Source: Maritalea sp049801075 (GTDB lineage: Bacteria; Pseudomonadota; Alphaproteobacteria; Rhizobiales; Devosiaceae). Taken from it: a DNA stretch of 64,000 nt. The first letter of the stretch is position 1. Each line of letters starts with the position of its first letter. A program made the translations under genes and the position numbers. The stretch lies in contig NZ_JBNAGG010000002.1 in the NCBI RefSeq assembly GCF_049801075.1, positions 372,001-436,000 on the forward strand, read 5' to 3'. Below the pieces are notes generated by a model that worked only from the letters and a program-made list of their open reading frames with translations, was not told the DNA's origin and made no database searches. This document shows positions 7,841 through 16,737 of the stretch, piece after piece.

Positions 7841-8741
7841 TCAGGCACGGTTCGGCCAGCGCCGCGGCGAGGGTTGCGATTTGACGCAATTGCTGTTTTT
7901 GCGCCGAGGTGCGTCGCCACACCATGGAAATTGTGCGTTGGGCGCCGGGCGATTTGAGTTCATGCAAGGCAATAGCATCGCTGCGGATTTCGCGAGCAAG
8001 GTACATGGCTGGCAGCAAGGTGACGCCAAACCCTTTGGCCACCAACTCAACGATGGTTGCGAGCGAGGTCGCGGCAAAGCTTTGGTCTTTATTGCGAGGA
8101 TTGGGATTAAGGCTGCACGCTTCAATTGCTTGGTCGCGGAAGCAGTGCCCCTCTGAAAGCAGCAGCAATTCTTCGTTTTGCATCAAATTGAGATCGACCG
8201 GGTCTTGAATGTTTTTGTGCCGCGCAGCGGCCAAAACAAATGGGTCGTCGAACAGCGGTTGCGCTTCGAACCGTTCAAGCGGCGGTTTGGTGCCGATAAT
8301 GCCGAAATCCAATTCACCATCGGCCAGTTGTGTCAACAGCATTTCGGTTTGCATTTCACCCAGATTGAAGAGCTGGGTCGGGAAGTTTTCGGCCAATGTT
8401 GTTAGCAGGTGCGGCAGGAAATAGGGCGCAATGGTGGGGATGAGGGCACCGCGGATCGGCGCGCTGAGACCAAAGCGGGCTTCGTGCGCGGCTTCTTCCA
8501 ATGCATCCACTTGCGCGACAATGCGGCCCGCCTCCAGCAAAAACACTTCGCCAAAGCGCGTCGGGATCACCCGTTTGCCCAGCCGCTCAAATATTTTTTT
8601 GCCGCATTGCGTTTCCAATGTCTGAATTTGCTGAGACAATGCAGGCTGGGTCACATGACACTTTTCGGCTGCGCTGCCGAAATGGCCATATTTTTGCACC
8701 GCCAGTGCGTAGCGCATTTGTTTAAGGGGCATTCCGCTCAT
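7791..8741 (-). CDS. oxyR: Hydrogen peroxide sensor OxyR (LysR family)
   Basis: This is a 316-residue LysR-type activator of peroxide defence. Residues 1-64 form the helix-turn-helix (KYGHFGSAAEKCHVTQPALSQQI). The redox switch is visible: C200 and C209 in EGHCFRDQAIEAC match E. coli C199 and C208, which form the disulfide that activates the protein. It is divergent from the catalase gene katA, its expected target. The start may be the ATG at 8741 or the one three codons later at 8732 (MPLKQMRYALA); neither has a clear ribosome site. The C-terminal tail (TMPSRVDKVAAATPAP) is unlike the family and lies in the overlap with the MOSC gene. Confidence 0.94.
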   Translation of the reverse strand: MSGMPLKQMRYALAVQKYGHFGSAAEKCHVTQPALSQQIQTLETQCGKKIFERLGKRVIPTRFGEVFLLEAGRIVAQVDALEEAAHEARFGLSAPIRGALIPTIAPYFLPHLLTTLAENFPTQLFNLGEMQTEMLLTQLADGELDFGIIGTKPPLERFEAQPLFDDPFVLAAARHKNIQDPVDLNLMQNEELLLLSEGHCFRDQAIEACSLNPNPRNKDQSFAATSLATIVELVAKGFGVTLLPAMYLAREIRSDAIALHELKSPGAQRTISMVWRRTSAQKQQLRQIATLAAALAEPCLTMPSRVDKVAAATPAP

Positions 8742-8757
8742 AAGAAAAACTTATCAT

Positions 8758-8777
8758 AATTGAAAATTTAATCAATT
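8758..8777. promoter_or_regulatory. Candidate OxyR binding site between oxyR and katA
   Basis: AATTGA (8758-8763) and TCAATT (8772-8777) form a perfect inverted repeat with an 8-base spacer in the 90-base divergent gap. It fits the general dyad form of LysR-type sites. Assignment to OxyR is inference from position. Confidence 0.4.
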
Positions 8778-8831
8778 TGAATTCTAGCCATTGCGCAATT
8801 AGCTTTAATTTAGTGAACGAAAGGGAGCGAT

Positions 8832-10271
8832 ATGAGCAAGAAAACATTGACCACTACGGCGGGTGCGCCGATTTCGGATAACCAAAACTCATTGAGCGCT
8901 GGCCCACGCGGTCCGCTGCTGTTGCAAGATTATCAACTGATTGAAAAGCTGGCTCACCAGAACCGTGAGCGTATCCCAGAGCGGGTTGTGCACGCGAAAG
9001 GGTGGGGTGCTTTTGGTACGCTAAAGATCACTGGCGACATTTCAAAATACACCTCGGCCAAAGTGTTGCAGCCGGGTGCTGAAACACAAATGCTGGCGCG
9101 TTTTTCGACGGTGGCTGGCGAGTTGGGCGCAGCGGATGCTGAGCGTGACGTGCGTGGCTTTGCGCTGAAATTCTATACAGAAGAAGGCAACTGGGATTTG
9201 GTGGGCAACAACACGCCTGTGTTTTTTGTGCGTGACCCATATAAATTCCCAGACTTTATTCACACGCAAAAGCGGCACCCGAAAACCAATTTGCGGTCGC
9301 CAAAAGCGATGTGGGATTTCTGGTCACTTTCGCCTGAAAGCTTGCACCAGGTGACGATTTTGATGTCTGATCGCGGGTTGCCGACCGCACCTATGCACAT
9401 GAATGGCTATGGGTCGCACACTTATTCTTTATGGAATGAGAACGGCGAGCGCGTTTGGGTGAAGTTCCACTTCAAAACCGAACAAGGCCATGCGCACTTC
9501 ACCAATGAAGAGGCGAAACAGGTTGTGGGCGAAAGCCGCGAAACATATCAAGAGGCATTGTTTGGCACCATTGAAGCTGGTCATTATCCGCGCTGGAAAG
9601 TTCAAGTGCAGATCATGACGGAAGATCAAGCGGCGAGCTTTGAGCACAATCCGTTTGATTTGACCAAGGTGTGGCCGCATGCGGACTTCCCGCCGATTGA
9701 TATTGGCGTGATGGAGTTGAATCGCAATGCGGAAAACTATTTCGCTGAAATTGAGCAAGCTGCTTTCTCGCCATCAAATGTGGTGCCGGGCATTGGCTTC
9801 TCACCAGACAAGATGCTGCAAGCACGTATCTTCTCTTATGCAGATGCGCACCGCTATCGCTTGGGCACTCATTATGAAGCATTGCCGGTAAATCAGCCAA
9901 AGAATGGTGTTCATCACTATCATAAAGATGGACAGATGAACTTTATGGGTCAGAAAACCGGGCATGTGGATGCTTATTATGAGCCGAACTCAATTGATGA
10001 GTCTGCGAAAGAAGCACCGGAATATAAAGAACCAGCTTTGCCACTGAGCGGCGATGCGGATCGGCACAATCACCGTGATGGCAATGATGATTTTTCACAG
10101 CCACGTGCACTGTTTGAGTTGTTCGATCAAGCGCAGAAAGATCGGCTATTTTCTAACATTGCCGACGCGATGGATGGGGTGCCTCAAGATATTGTCGATC
10201 GACAATTGGCCTTATTTGACCAAGTTCACCCCGATTATGGCAACGGTGTGCGGGCGGCTCTGAAGGGCTAA
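8832..10271 (+). CDS. katA: Catalase (monofunctional haem catalase, small-subunit)
   Basis: The product breaks down hydrogen peroxide to water and oxygen. Its 479 residues fit the small-subunit clade 3 catalases. The active-site residues are present: distal H54 (RVVHAKGWGAFG), N127 (LVGNNTPVFF) and the haem-ligating tyrosine Y336 (RIFSYADAHRYRLG). One family position normally Ala is Trp here (HAKGWGAFG). There is no signal peptide, so it is cytoplasmic. A GGGAG ribosome site precedes the ATG. It is divergent from oxyR and so probably peroxide-induced, and a hairpin terminator follows. Confidence 0.97.
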   Translation: MSKKTLTTTAGAPISDNQNSLSAGPRGPLLLQDYQLIEKLAHQNRERIPERVVHAKGWGAFGTLKITGDISKYTSAKVLQPGAETQMLARFSTVAGELGAADAERDVRGFALKFYTEEGNWDLVGNNTPVFFVRDPYKFPDFIHTQKRHPKTNLRSPKAMWDFWSLSPESLHQVTILMSDRGLPTAPMHMNGYGSHTYSLWNENGERVWVKFHFKTEQGHAHFTNEEAKQVVGESRETYQEALFGTIEAGHYPRWKVQVQIMTEDQAASFEHNPFDLTKVWPHADFPPIDIGVMELNRNAENYFAEIEQAAFSPSNVVPGIGFSPDKMLQARIFSYADAHRYRLGTHYEALPVNQPKNGVHHYHKDGQMNFMGQKTGHVDAYYEPNSIDESAKEAPEYKEPALPLSGDADRHNHRDGNDDFSQPRALFELFDQAQKDRLFSNIADAMDGVPQDIVDRQLALFDQVHPDYGNGVRAALKG

Positions 10272-10297
10272 ATGCAACCCAGAATTGAATAAATTGG

Positions 10298-10328
10298 AGC
10301 GTCGCCTCAATTAGAGGTGGCGCTTTTA
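10298..10328 (+). terminator. Terminator of katA
   Basis: A hairpin of about 11 bp (AGCGTCGCCTC at 10298-10308 with GAGGTGGCGCT at 10314-10324, two G-T pairs, AATTA loop) is followed by a T run, about 30 bases after the katA stop. Confidence 0.75.
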
Positions 10329-10454
10329 TGGTTAATGAAACCTAAATCTGATCGATAAAGTTTGCAGCAAATTTTAGCTGAAACGCCAGCATTTACTTTA
10401 TGCAGCCTCATGTAGATTGCACTGAATGGCGCAGAAGCGCTTAAGGAGGTAGCA

Positions 10455-11573
10455 ATGGAACTCGATCATTCCAAGGGGACTGCGTTCTCTAACTTTCGGG
10501 CACTCACAAGTGACCCGAACAAAGCTGAGTGCGAGCAATTGATCCGGAACATGGCAACATTGTTTAGCCATGTGGTGGACCGCTGCGATGATGAGCAGAT
10601 TGCGCAATATGACGAAGTGTTGTGTCAACTTGCTGAACTTGTGGAATCGGAAGCCCGTGCTGATGTTGCGCAAATTTTGGCGCCGCTGTCGCGTGCGCCG
10701 GGCACCGTTGTCATCAAATTGGCGCACGATGAAGTTGAAGTGGCAACGCCGCTGTTGGAATTCTCCAGCGTGCTGTCAGATGATGATTTGATTGAAATTA
10801 TCGAGTCTCAATCTGAAGGTCACCGTTCAGCAATCGCTGGTCGCTCATCGGTAGCTGACCGTGTGAGCAGTTCAATTTGTCATCATGCTGAAAATGAAAC
10901 CGTTAAAAAGCTTGTTGAAAATGAGAAGGCAGAGATCGGCCCTGAAGCTGGTCCGTCGCTTATTCAACGTGCTGCCAAAGACGAGAGCATTGCGGGTTCA
11001 ATGGGGCATCGTCATGATGTGGACTGGCGTTCGATCTATTCAACACTCGATGATGCGAGCAAGCGTGTGTTTTCTACACTGGCACGCACACACATGAAAA
11101 TTGACCGTGCAAATGTTGATGCAGCCAAAAAGGTTGTTGTGAACAAGATTAAGGAGCGCGTGGGCTTTAACGCAACTGAGTGGACTGTTGCGTGGGGCCA
11201 GGTGCGAGCGCTTAGCGATCGTCGCCAACTCGATATGAAGGCGCTGGAGCGTTTCTGTCGCTTTTCATATGCGCACCATTCAGCAGCAGCGATTGCATTA
11301 ATGCTGCGCATTCAGCCAGAAGTGATGGTGAAATGGTTTGCCGGGCAAGATGTCGGCGCATTCATCGTGGCGGCGCGTGCGTTGGATATGTCACCAGAAA
11401 GCTTTGCCAAGGCGATTGCAATTGTGCCTTGGCGCGACAAACTCAATGCAGATGATCTGCAATTAGCGTCAGCTCGATATGAATCGCTATCGTTCCACGA
11501 TGCCCGCGAAATTTTTGAAATGTGGCGGGCCCATAGTTTCCGTCGGCCACAGCAAAATAGGCGAGTTGCCTAA
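10455..11573 (+). CDS. DUF2336 domain-containing protein
   Basis: This is a 372-residue soluble protein with an almost wholly helical sequence and no signal peptide or membrane segment. The pattern of short helices such as EVEVATPLLEFSSVLSDDDLIEII followed by HRSAIAGRSSVADRVSSSI matches the DUF2336 family of alphaproteobacteria, which looks like a HEAT-type helical repeat. No biochemical function is known. A near-perfect AAGGAGG ribosome site lies six bases before the ATG, which suggests strong translation. It is a single gene with katA upstream (terminated) and a converging ArsR gene downstream. No obvious terminator follows. Confidence 0.82.
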   Translation: MELDHSKGTAFSNFRALTSDPNKAECEQLIRNMATLFSHVVDRCDDEQIAQYDEVLCQLAELVESEARADVAQILAPLSRAPGTVVIKLAHDEVEVATPLLEFSSVLSDDDLIEIIESQSEGHRSAIAGRSSVADRVSSSICHHAENETVKKLVENEKAEIGPEAGPSLIQRAAKDESIAGSMGHRHDVDWRSIYSTLDDASKRVFSTLARTHMKIDRANVDAAKKVVVNKIKERVGFNATEWTVAWGQVRALSDRRQLDMKALERFCRFSYAHHSAAAIALMLRIQPEVMVKWFAGQDVGAFIVAARALDMSPESFAKAIAIVPWRDKLNADDLQLASARYESLSFHDAREIFEMWRAHSFRRPQQNRRVA

Positions 11574-11634
11574 AGCTGCGGCGTGAGAGCTGCGATTGCG
11601 ACGTAATTTATAGTCTGATGCCGGGTGGGCGCCG

Positions 11635-11946
11635 TCAGTCAATCAAGCTTTGTGCCCAATTTACGACATTTTGGATGGTGGGTTTTTGTAATGAGCAAAT
11701 CCGCCATTGGCGGTCGATGCGGCGTTCAATGACGCCTGCAGATTCCAATACGCGCAAGTGACGAGAGATGGCTGGTGCCGTAATGGTGTGGGGTGATGAA
11801 ATCGCACCCACTGGCAGTTCGCCCTTTTCCGCCAATTGTTCCACAATTGATAGTCTTACAGGGTCCGCAAGTGCACTCAAAATCGTGCACATTTTATCAC
11901 GATCGTTTGACGAGTTATTTGCCGTACTGTGACGTTCGTTTGTCAT
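11635..11946 (-). CDS. ArsR-family transcriptional regulator
   Basis: This 103-residue winged-helix regulator shows the ArsR pattern CTILSALADPVRLSIVEQLAEKGELPVGAI followed by the recognition helix APAISRHLRVLESAGVIERR. The metal-binding ELCVC motif of classical ArsR/SmtB sensors is absent, so a metal ligand is unlikely. It is divergent from a second ArsR-type gene across a 147-base AT-rich gap but is not obviously part of its pathway. The start at ATG 11946 has only a weak ribosome site; an internal ATG at 11892 would still keep the whole DNA-binding domain. The target is unknown. Confidence 0.85.
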   Translation of the reverse strand: MTNERHSTANNSSNDRDKMCTILSALADPVRLSIVEQLAEKGELPVGAISSPHTITAPAISRHLRVLESAGVIERRIDRQWRICSLQKPTIQNVVNWAQSLID

Positions 11947-12058
11947 CTTTTTAACGACTCTTATTTAATTGTTGTTTTAATTGAAGATTTCCTTCAGGTG
12001 AGGTAATAAAATTACCCACACCGCTTTAACCTATTTCATTGCCAAATTCTGTATTTAG

Positions 12059-12080
12059 GATATAAAGAAACCTTTATATC
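12059..12080. promoter_or_regulatory. Palindromic operator candidate upstream of the ArsR-methyltransferase/metF operon
   Basis: GATATAAAG (12059-12067) and CTTTATATC (12072-12080) form a perfect 9-bp inverted repeat around AAAC. It ends 13 bases before the GTG start at 12094. ArsR proteins bind dyads of this size, so autoregulation of the operon is likely. As RNA it could also fold into a leader hairpin. Confidence 0.55.
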
Positions 12081-12093
12081 ACATGAGGGTGAC

Positions 12094-13050
12094 GTGACGA
12101 ATTTGCGCGAAATGGTGGAAATCTTGAGGTCTGCGGGTGAGTTCACGCGGTTGCGGCTGCTCGCGCTTTTGGCCGAAGGTGAACTCTCGGTGAAGGATTT
12201 AACCGAGATTTTGGACCAAAGCCAGCCTCGGGTGTCGCGACACCTCCGATTATTGACCGAATCGGGTCTCATTACGCGACATGCAGAAGGTGCTTGGGCA
12301 TTTTTCCGACTGTCTGATGAATTGGAGTCTGCCGCGCTTGTGCAGCATATTCTGGGACGCTTGGACGACCACGATGAATTGTTGGTGGCTGACCGGCAAC
12401 GGCTTGCCGCAGTGCGCCGCGACCATCAAGCACGCGCTGCGACATTTTTTGCCAAAGTGGCAAAAGACTGGGATCGCTTGCGTACCTTGCACGCGCCGGA
12501 CGAGGCGGTGGAGCAAAGCATTCAAAGCATGTTGAATGGCAAGTATTTCGACACATTCCTCGATTTGGGCACTGGCACGGGCCGGATGTTGGAGCTGCTG
12601 GCAGATCAGTTTCAAAAGGGCATCGGGCTGGATGCGAGCCGCGAGATGATTTCGGTGGCACGCACCAAGTTTGAACGTTCAAACCAGAAGAATGTTCAGG
12701 TGCGTTTGGGCGATATTGGTGATTTGTCTGAATATCGTGACAGCGCCGACTTCGTGATGTTGCACCAAGTGCTGCACCATTTTGATGATCCGGGCATTGC
12801 CTTGCAAAATGCGCGACTTTCGCTCAAGCCGGGCGGCGCCATCATGGTGGTGGATTTTATGCCCCACAAATTGGAGTTCCTGCGGGAAGAACAGGCGCAT
12901 CGTCGCCTAGGTCTTTCCCATGTTCAAATGCAGGCCTGGGCGCGTAGCGCGCGACTTAATGTGATGCAGTCGCGGGAGATCCCACATCCCGGACCTGACG
13001 ATGGACTAACCGTGTGCATTTGGCACTTAACGGACAATAGCAAGAATTGA
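12094..13050 (+). CDS. ArsR-type regulator fused to an SAM-dependent methyltransferase domain
   Basis: This 318-residue protein has two domains. Residues 1-90 are an ArsR winged helix (EFTRLRLLALLAEGELSVKDLTEIL, then SQPRVSRHLRLLTESGLI). Residues 110-318 are a class I methyltransferase fold with SAM-binding motif DLGTGTGR starting at D157, followed by GIGLDASREMI and ADFVMLHQVLHHF. Such fusions commonly sit before methionine-cycle genes in alphaproteobacteria, and here metF starts 7 bases after the stop. I infer a regulator that senses SAM or S-adenosylhomocysteine and controls metF. True methylation activity is unproven. The start is GTG, preceded by GAGGG. Confidence 0.88.
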   Translation: MTNLREMVEILRSAGEFTRLRLLALLAEGELSVKDLTEILDQSQPRVSRHLRLLTESGLITRHAEGAWAFFRLSDELESAALVQHILGRLDDHDELLVADRQRLAAVRRDHQARAATFFAKVAKDWDRLRTLHAPDEAVEQSIQSMLNGKYFDTFLDLGTGTGRMLELLADQFQKGIGLDASREMISVARTKFERSNQKNVQVRLGDIGDLSEYRDSADFVMLHQVLHHFDDPGIALQNARLSLKPGGAIMVVDFMPHKLEFLREEQAHRRLGLSHVQMQAWARSARLNVMQSREIPHPGPDDGLTVCIWHLTDNSKN

Positions 13051-13057
13051 ATTTATT

Positions 13058-13981
13058 ATGAGTGATACCCCTATTTTTTCGACTCCAGACCGCTTGTCAC
13101 GCCAATCTGAAAAGGAATTGGCGAAGCTGGATTTGTCTTTCGAGTTTTTCCCCCCGAAAACCGATAAGATGGAAGCGAGGTTTTGGGAAACTTTGGAACG
13201 GCTTGCGCCTTTGTCGCCGCGCTTTGTGTCGGTGACTTATGGTGCAGGCGGCACCACACGTGGCCGCACCACCAAAATGGTGTCGCGGATTGAAAAGGAA
13301 TCTGGTGTGAAGGCTGCCGCGCATTTGACCTGCGTTGGGGCCACTAAAGAAGAAGTGAATGAAGTTGTGCGCGGCTATAAGGATGCCGGGGTTTCCCGCA
13401 TTGTTGCTTTGCGAGGCGATCCGCCAGAGGGCGTTGGCCAACCGTTTCAGCCGCATCCGGAAGGCTATCGCAATGCCGCCGACCTGGTGGCTGGCATTCG
13501 GACCATTGGCAATTTTGACATTTCTGTCGCGTGCTATCCTGAAAAGCACCCGCAAAGTCCGGATTGGTATGCGGAGTTCGAAAATCTTAAGCGAAAGATT
13601 GATGCGGGCGCCAGCCGAGCGATCACGCAGATGTTCTTTGATAATGAGCTTTATTTGCGCTTTGTTGATCGGGCGCGCAATGCGGGCATTGAAGCACCGA
13701 TTGTGGCCGGGATACAGCCGATCCACAATTTCACGCAAATCTCCAATTTTGCTGGACGTTGCGGTGCCACCATTCCAAAATGGGTTGCAGAGCGATTTGA
13801 AGGATTGGAAGATGATCCGGAAACGCATGCGCTTGTGGCAGCAGCGGTTGCGGCGGAGCAAGTGACTGAATTGGTGGACCGTGGGGTTACTGAATTTCAT
13901 TTTTATACGATGAATCGGTCGCCTTTGGTCTATGCATTGGCCCGCCTATTGGGGCGACGGCCTGAAAATTCAAGAGGCTAA
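13058..13981 (+). CDS. metF: Methylenetetrahydrofolate reductase
   Basis: This FAD enzyme reduces 5,10-methylene-THF to 5-methyl-THF, the methyl donor for methionine synthesis. The 307 residues cover the single catalytic barrel of bacterial MetF. Typical segments are LSFEFFPPKT, FVSVTYGAGGTTR, AAHLTCVGAT, IVALRGDPPEG, CYPEKHPQSPD, ITQMFFDNELYLRFVDRAR, and the closing VTEFHFYTMNRSPLVYA. It is in one operon with the upstream ArsR-methyltransferase gene. No methionine synthase gene follows, so metH must lie elsewhere if present. Confidence 0.96.
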   Translation: MSDTPIFSTPDRLSRQSEKELAKLDLSFEFFPPKTDKMEARFWETLERLAPLSPRFVSVTYGAGGTTRGRTTKMVSRIEKESGVKAAAHLTCVGATKEEVNEVVRGYKDAGVSRIVALRGDPPEGVGQPFQPHPEGYRNAADLVAGIRTIGNFDISVACYPEKHPQSPDWYAEFENLKRKIDAGASRAITQMFFDNELYLRFVDRARNAGIEAPIVAGIQPIHNFTQISNFAGRCGATIPKWVAERFEGLEDDPETHALVAAAVAAEQVTELVDRGVTEFHFYTMNRSPLVYALARLLGRRPENSRG

Positions 13982-14053
13982 TTCTCGTTTTATTGTCTGG
14001 AATCGGACATAATGTCGCCTATATCTGGCAACCAGTTGGCTGCGGAGGGAAAA

Positions 14054-14770
14054 ATGTCTGTTTGGACGGTAATAGCGCAAAAAATTGGTTCGTTTTCTGA
14101 ACGCACGGGGCTGGCAGGTTCGCTGGCCTCGTTGCTTGACCCTGAAACATGGTTGTTGGGCGGCAAAGAGGCTGCATTTACCCTGTCACTGGTGGCGCTG
14201 TCTGCCAAGATGGCGGCGGCGGATGGGGTGGTCACCGCAGATGAAATTCGTGCCTTTCGGGAGAATGTGGAAATCCCCGCGGGTGCCGAGGAGCAGGTGG
14301 CGCGGGTTTTTGATCTGGCGCAGCAGGATGTTGCCGGATTTGAAACCTATGCCCGGCGGGTGGCGCGTTTGTTCCAAGACAGTCCCGAAACTTTAGAGCA
14401 CGTGATGGACGGGCTGTTTCACATCGCTGAGGCAGATGGGCTTATCCACGAAGATGAACTGGCCTATTTGGAAACGGTGGGTGTTATCTTCGGGCTGACC
14501 GAGGATGAGTTTGATCGATTGAGCGCGCGCCATATGGTGGCGGGCGATAGTGATCCATACTTTGTTTTGGGTGTCGATCGCGACATCGATGATGATGGTT
14601 TGCGGAGCGCATATCGCAAGTTGGTAGCCGAGCACCATCCAGATCGCCTGATGGCGAAAGGTGTGCCTGCAGAGCTCGTGCAATTGACCTCCAAAAAGAT
14701 GGCTGCCATCAACCATGCATATGATCAAATTTTAGAAAGCCGACAGGCGAATTCAACAGAATCTGCATAA
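14054..14770 (+). CDS. TerB/J-domain protein (DjlA-like co-chaperone)
   Basis: The 238 residues combine a TerB-like helical domain (about 40-150, with acidic AAADGVVTADEIRAF and AEADGLIHEDELAYL motifs) and a C-terminal J domain (about 174-235) with the HPD tripeptide at 195-197. J domains stimulate Hsp70/DnaK ATPase. The TerB-plus-J arrangement resembles DjlA, but the strong N-terminal membrane anchor of E. coli DjlA is not evident here. The ATG at 14054 has GGAGGG seven bases upstream, so I prefer it over the frame's first ATG. RNase P RNA follows on the same strand. Confidence 0.88.
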   Translation: MSVWTVIAQKIGSFSERTGLAGSLASLLDPETWLLGGKEAAFTLSLVALSAKMAAADGVVTADEIRAFRENVEIPAGAEEQVARVFDLAQQDVAGFETYARRVARLFQDSPETLEHVMDGLFHIAEADGLIHEDELAYLETVGVIFGLTEDEFDRLSARHMVAGDSDPYFVLGVDRDIDDDGLRSAYRKLVAEHHPDRLMAKGVPAELVQLTSKKMAAINHAYDQILESRQANSTESA

Positions 14771-14808
14771 TGCTTGACCCGGCGCACATGCGACCCTATT
14801 GAAAGCGG

Positions 14809-15183
<375 letters not shown>

Positions 15184-15322
15184 ATTTTCATTTCAAAAAT
15201 CCAAATATGCGCGAATTTGAAACCTAATCTTAAGGCTCGGTTAGCTATATTTTGCGGATAAGTCGAAAGCGCCCCACTTGGCGTTGCGCTGCGTATTTGG
15301 TTCAACAGGAGTATCATCACTG

Positions 15323-16342
15323 ATGGTTCAACATCAGGACGCACAAGATATGTCGTCAGATCAACCGCATATTCCTGTTCTAATTCAAGAAGTTATCGAA
15401 GGTATTGGCCCGCTGGAAGGGAAAGTCGTCGTGGACGGCACTTTTGGTGCGGGCGGGTATAGTCGCTATTTTCTTGAGGCTGGGGCGCGTGTGATTGGCA
15501 TTGATCGCGATCCATCTGTTGCACCGTTTGTTGAGGCGTTGAAATCAGAGTATGGCGATAAATTTCAGTTTCTCGCTGGTCAGTTTGGTCAAATGGCCGC
15601 GCTGCTGGAAGCTACTGAGATCAGTGAAATCGATGCCATTGTGCTGGATATTGGCGTGAGCTCAATGCAGCTTGATCAAGGCGAACGCGGCTTTTCTTTT
15701 ATGCGCGATGGACCGCTAGATATGCGCATGGAGCAAGATGGGGTCACCGCAGCTGATTTGCTAAATGGATTAGAAGCGCGTGAGCTCTCTGACTTGATTT
15801 TCGGCTTTGGCGAAGAAAAACGGGCGCGGGCGGTGGCAAATGCCGTTGTGAGTGCGCGCGAAGAAGCGCCACTGACGACGACCAAGCAATTGGCCGATTT
15901 GATTGAAAAGACATTGGGCAAAGGCAAACCAGGCAAAGCGCATCCCGCGACGAAGACGTTTCAGGCGCTGCGTATTGCGGTGAATGCTGAATATAATCAG
16001 TTGGTGCACGGCCTTTATGATGCTGAGGCCTTGCTGTCTGAAGGCGGACAGCTTGCGGTCGTCACGTTCCATTCGATGGAAGACCGCATTGTAAAGCGCT
16101 TCTTTAAGCCGCAAGTGCAGCAATCTCGACATTTGCCGATGGCCGATGAAGCGCCGCAATGTTGGGACCAAATTTCTAAACCCATCCGACCTTCTAAGGA
16201 AGAGTTGAACCGCAATCCGCGCGCGCGGTCAGCGACGTTGCGTTACGCAACACGCAACAGTGTGCCAGCGCGTGCGTTCAATATCGATGGATTGGGTGTG
16301 CCGGGCATGGCGAAAAAGCAAGAATTGGGGGCAAAGACGTGA
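15323..16342 (+). CDS. rsmH: 16S rRNA (cytosine-1402-N4)-methyltransferase RsmH
   Basis: The enzyme methylates C1402 in the ribosomal P site and is usually near the head of the dcw cluster. Motifs include HIPVLIQEVIEGI, the SAM-binding VVDGTFGAGGYSRYFLE, VLDIGVSSMQLDQGERGFSF, DGPLDMRM and the C-terminal AVVTFHSMEDRIVKRFF. From ATG 15323 the protein has 339 residues; AGGAG at 15308-15312 supports this start, although the conserved region begins only at HIPVL and an ATG at 15350 is possible. Its stop overlaps ftsL. No mraZ precedes it. Confidence 0.94.
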   Translation: MVQHQDAQDMSSDQPHIPVLIQEVIEGIGPLEGKVVVDGTFGAGGYSRYFLEAGARVIGIDRDPSVAPFVEALKSEYGDKFQFLAGQFGQMAALLEATEISEIDAIVLDIGVSSMQLDQGERGFSFMRDGPLDMRMEQDGVTAADLLNGLEARELSDLIFGFGEEKRARAVANAVVSAREEAPLTTTKQLADLIEKTLGKGKPGKAHPATKTFQALRIAVNAEYNQLVHGLYDAEALLSEGGQLAVVTFHSMEDRIVKRFFKPQVQQSRHLPMADEAPQCWDQISKPIRPSKEELNRNPRARSATLRYATRNSVPARAFNIDGLGVPGMAKKQELGAKT

Positions 16343-16737
16343 TGCGTTGGATAAATCTCGCTCTATTGGTCACAAGCTTTTGCGCGCTTATCCTTGTATA
16401 CGCGCAAAAATATCATGCGGAAGATTTGAGCGTGCAGGTCGCGGTGTTGGAAGATGAGATCGCTGTGAAGACGCAGGAGTTGAGTACGCTAAAAGCTGAT
16501 TGGGCCTATTTGAACCAGCCCGGTCGCTTGCAGCCTATTGTGGAGCGTCACGCCGCTGTTTTGGAGCTGGCGCCGATCAAAACTGAGCAATATCAAAAGA
16601 TTGAAGACATTCCCATGCGGCCAGCAGGGCCGGATTCTGATGGGTTGGAGTCATTGTTGCTTTCTTTGGAAGCTGGCGTTGACCCCAATGAACTCTCAGA
16701 ATTGCCAAACATAACACCACCGGAGCGCCGTCCATGA
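16339..16737 (+). CDS. ftsL: Cell division protein FtsL
   Basis: This small bitopic membrane protein of the divisome links FtsQ/FtsB to FtsW/FtsI. It has 132 residues, with one N-terminal membrane segment (about 4-22, WINLALLVTSFCALILVYA) and then a coiled coil (LSVQVAVLEDEIAVKTQELSTLKADWAYL). The 'WAYLNQPGRLQPIVERH' segment is conserved in alphaproteobacterial FtsL. The start is GTG 16339 or the adjacent ATG 16342, both overlapping the rsmH stop, and its own stop overlaps ftsI. Identification rests on position and topology as much as on sequence. Confidence 0.9.
   Translation: MMRWINLALLVTSFCALILVYAQKYHAEDLSVQVAVLEDEIAVKTQELSTLKADWAYLNQPGRLQPIVERHAAVLELAPIKTEQYQKIEDIPMRPAGPDSDGLESLLLSLEAGVDPNELSELPNITPPERRP

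Noticed and set aside
13097..13900. 267-codon minus-strand frame opposite metF
   Set aside because: Antisense shadow of a conserved gene, with no start signal or recognisable protein features.
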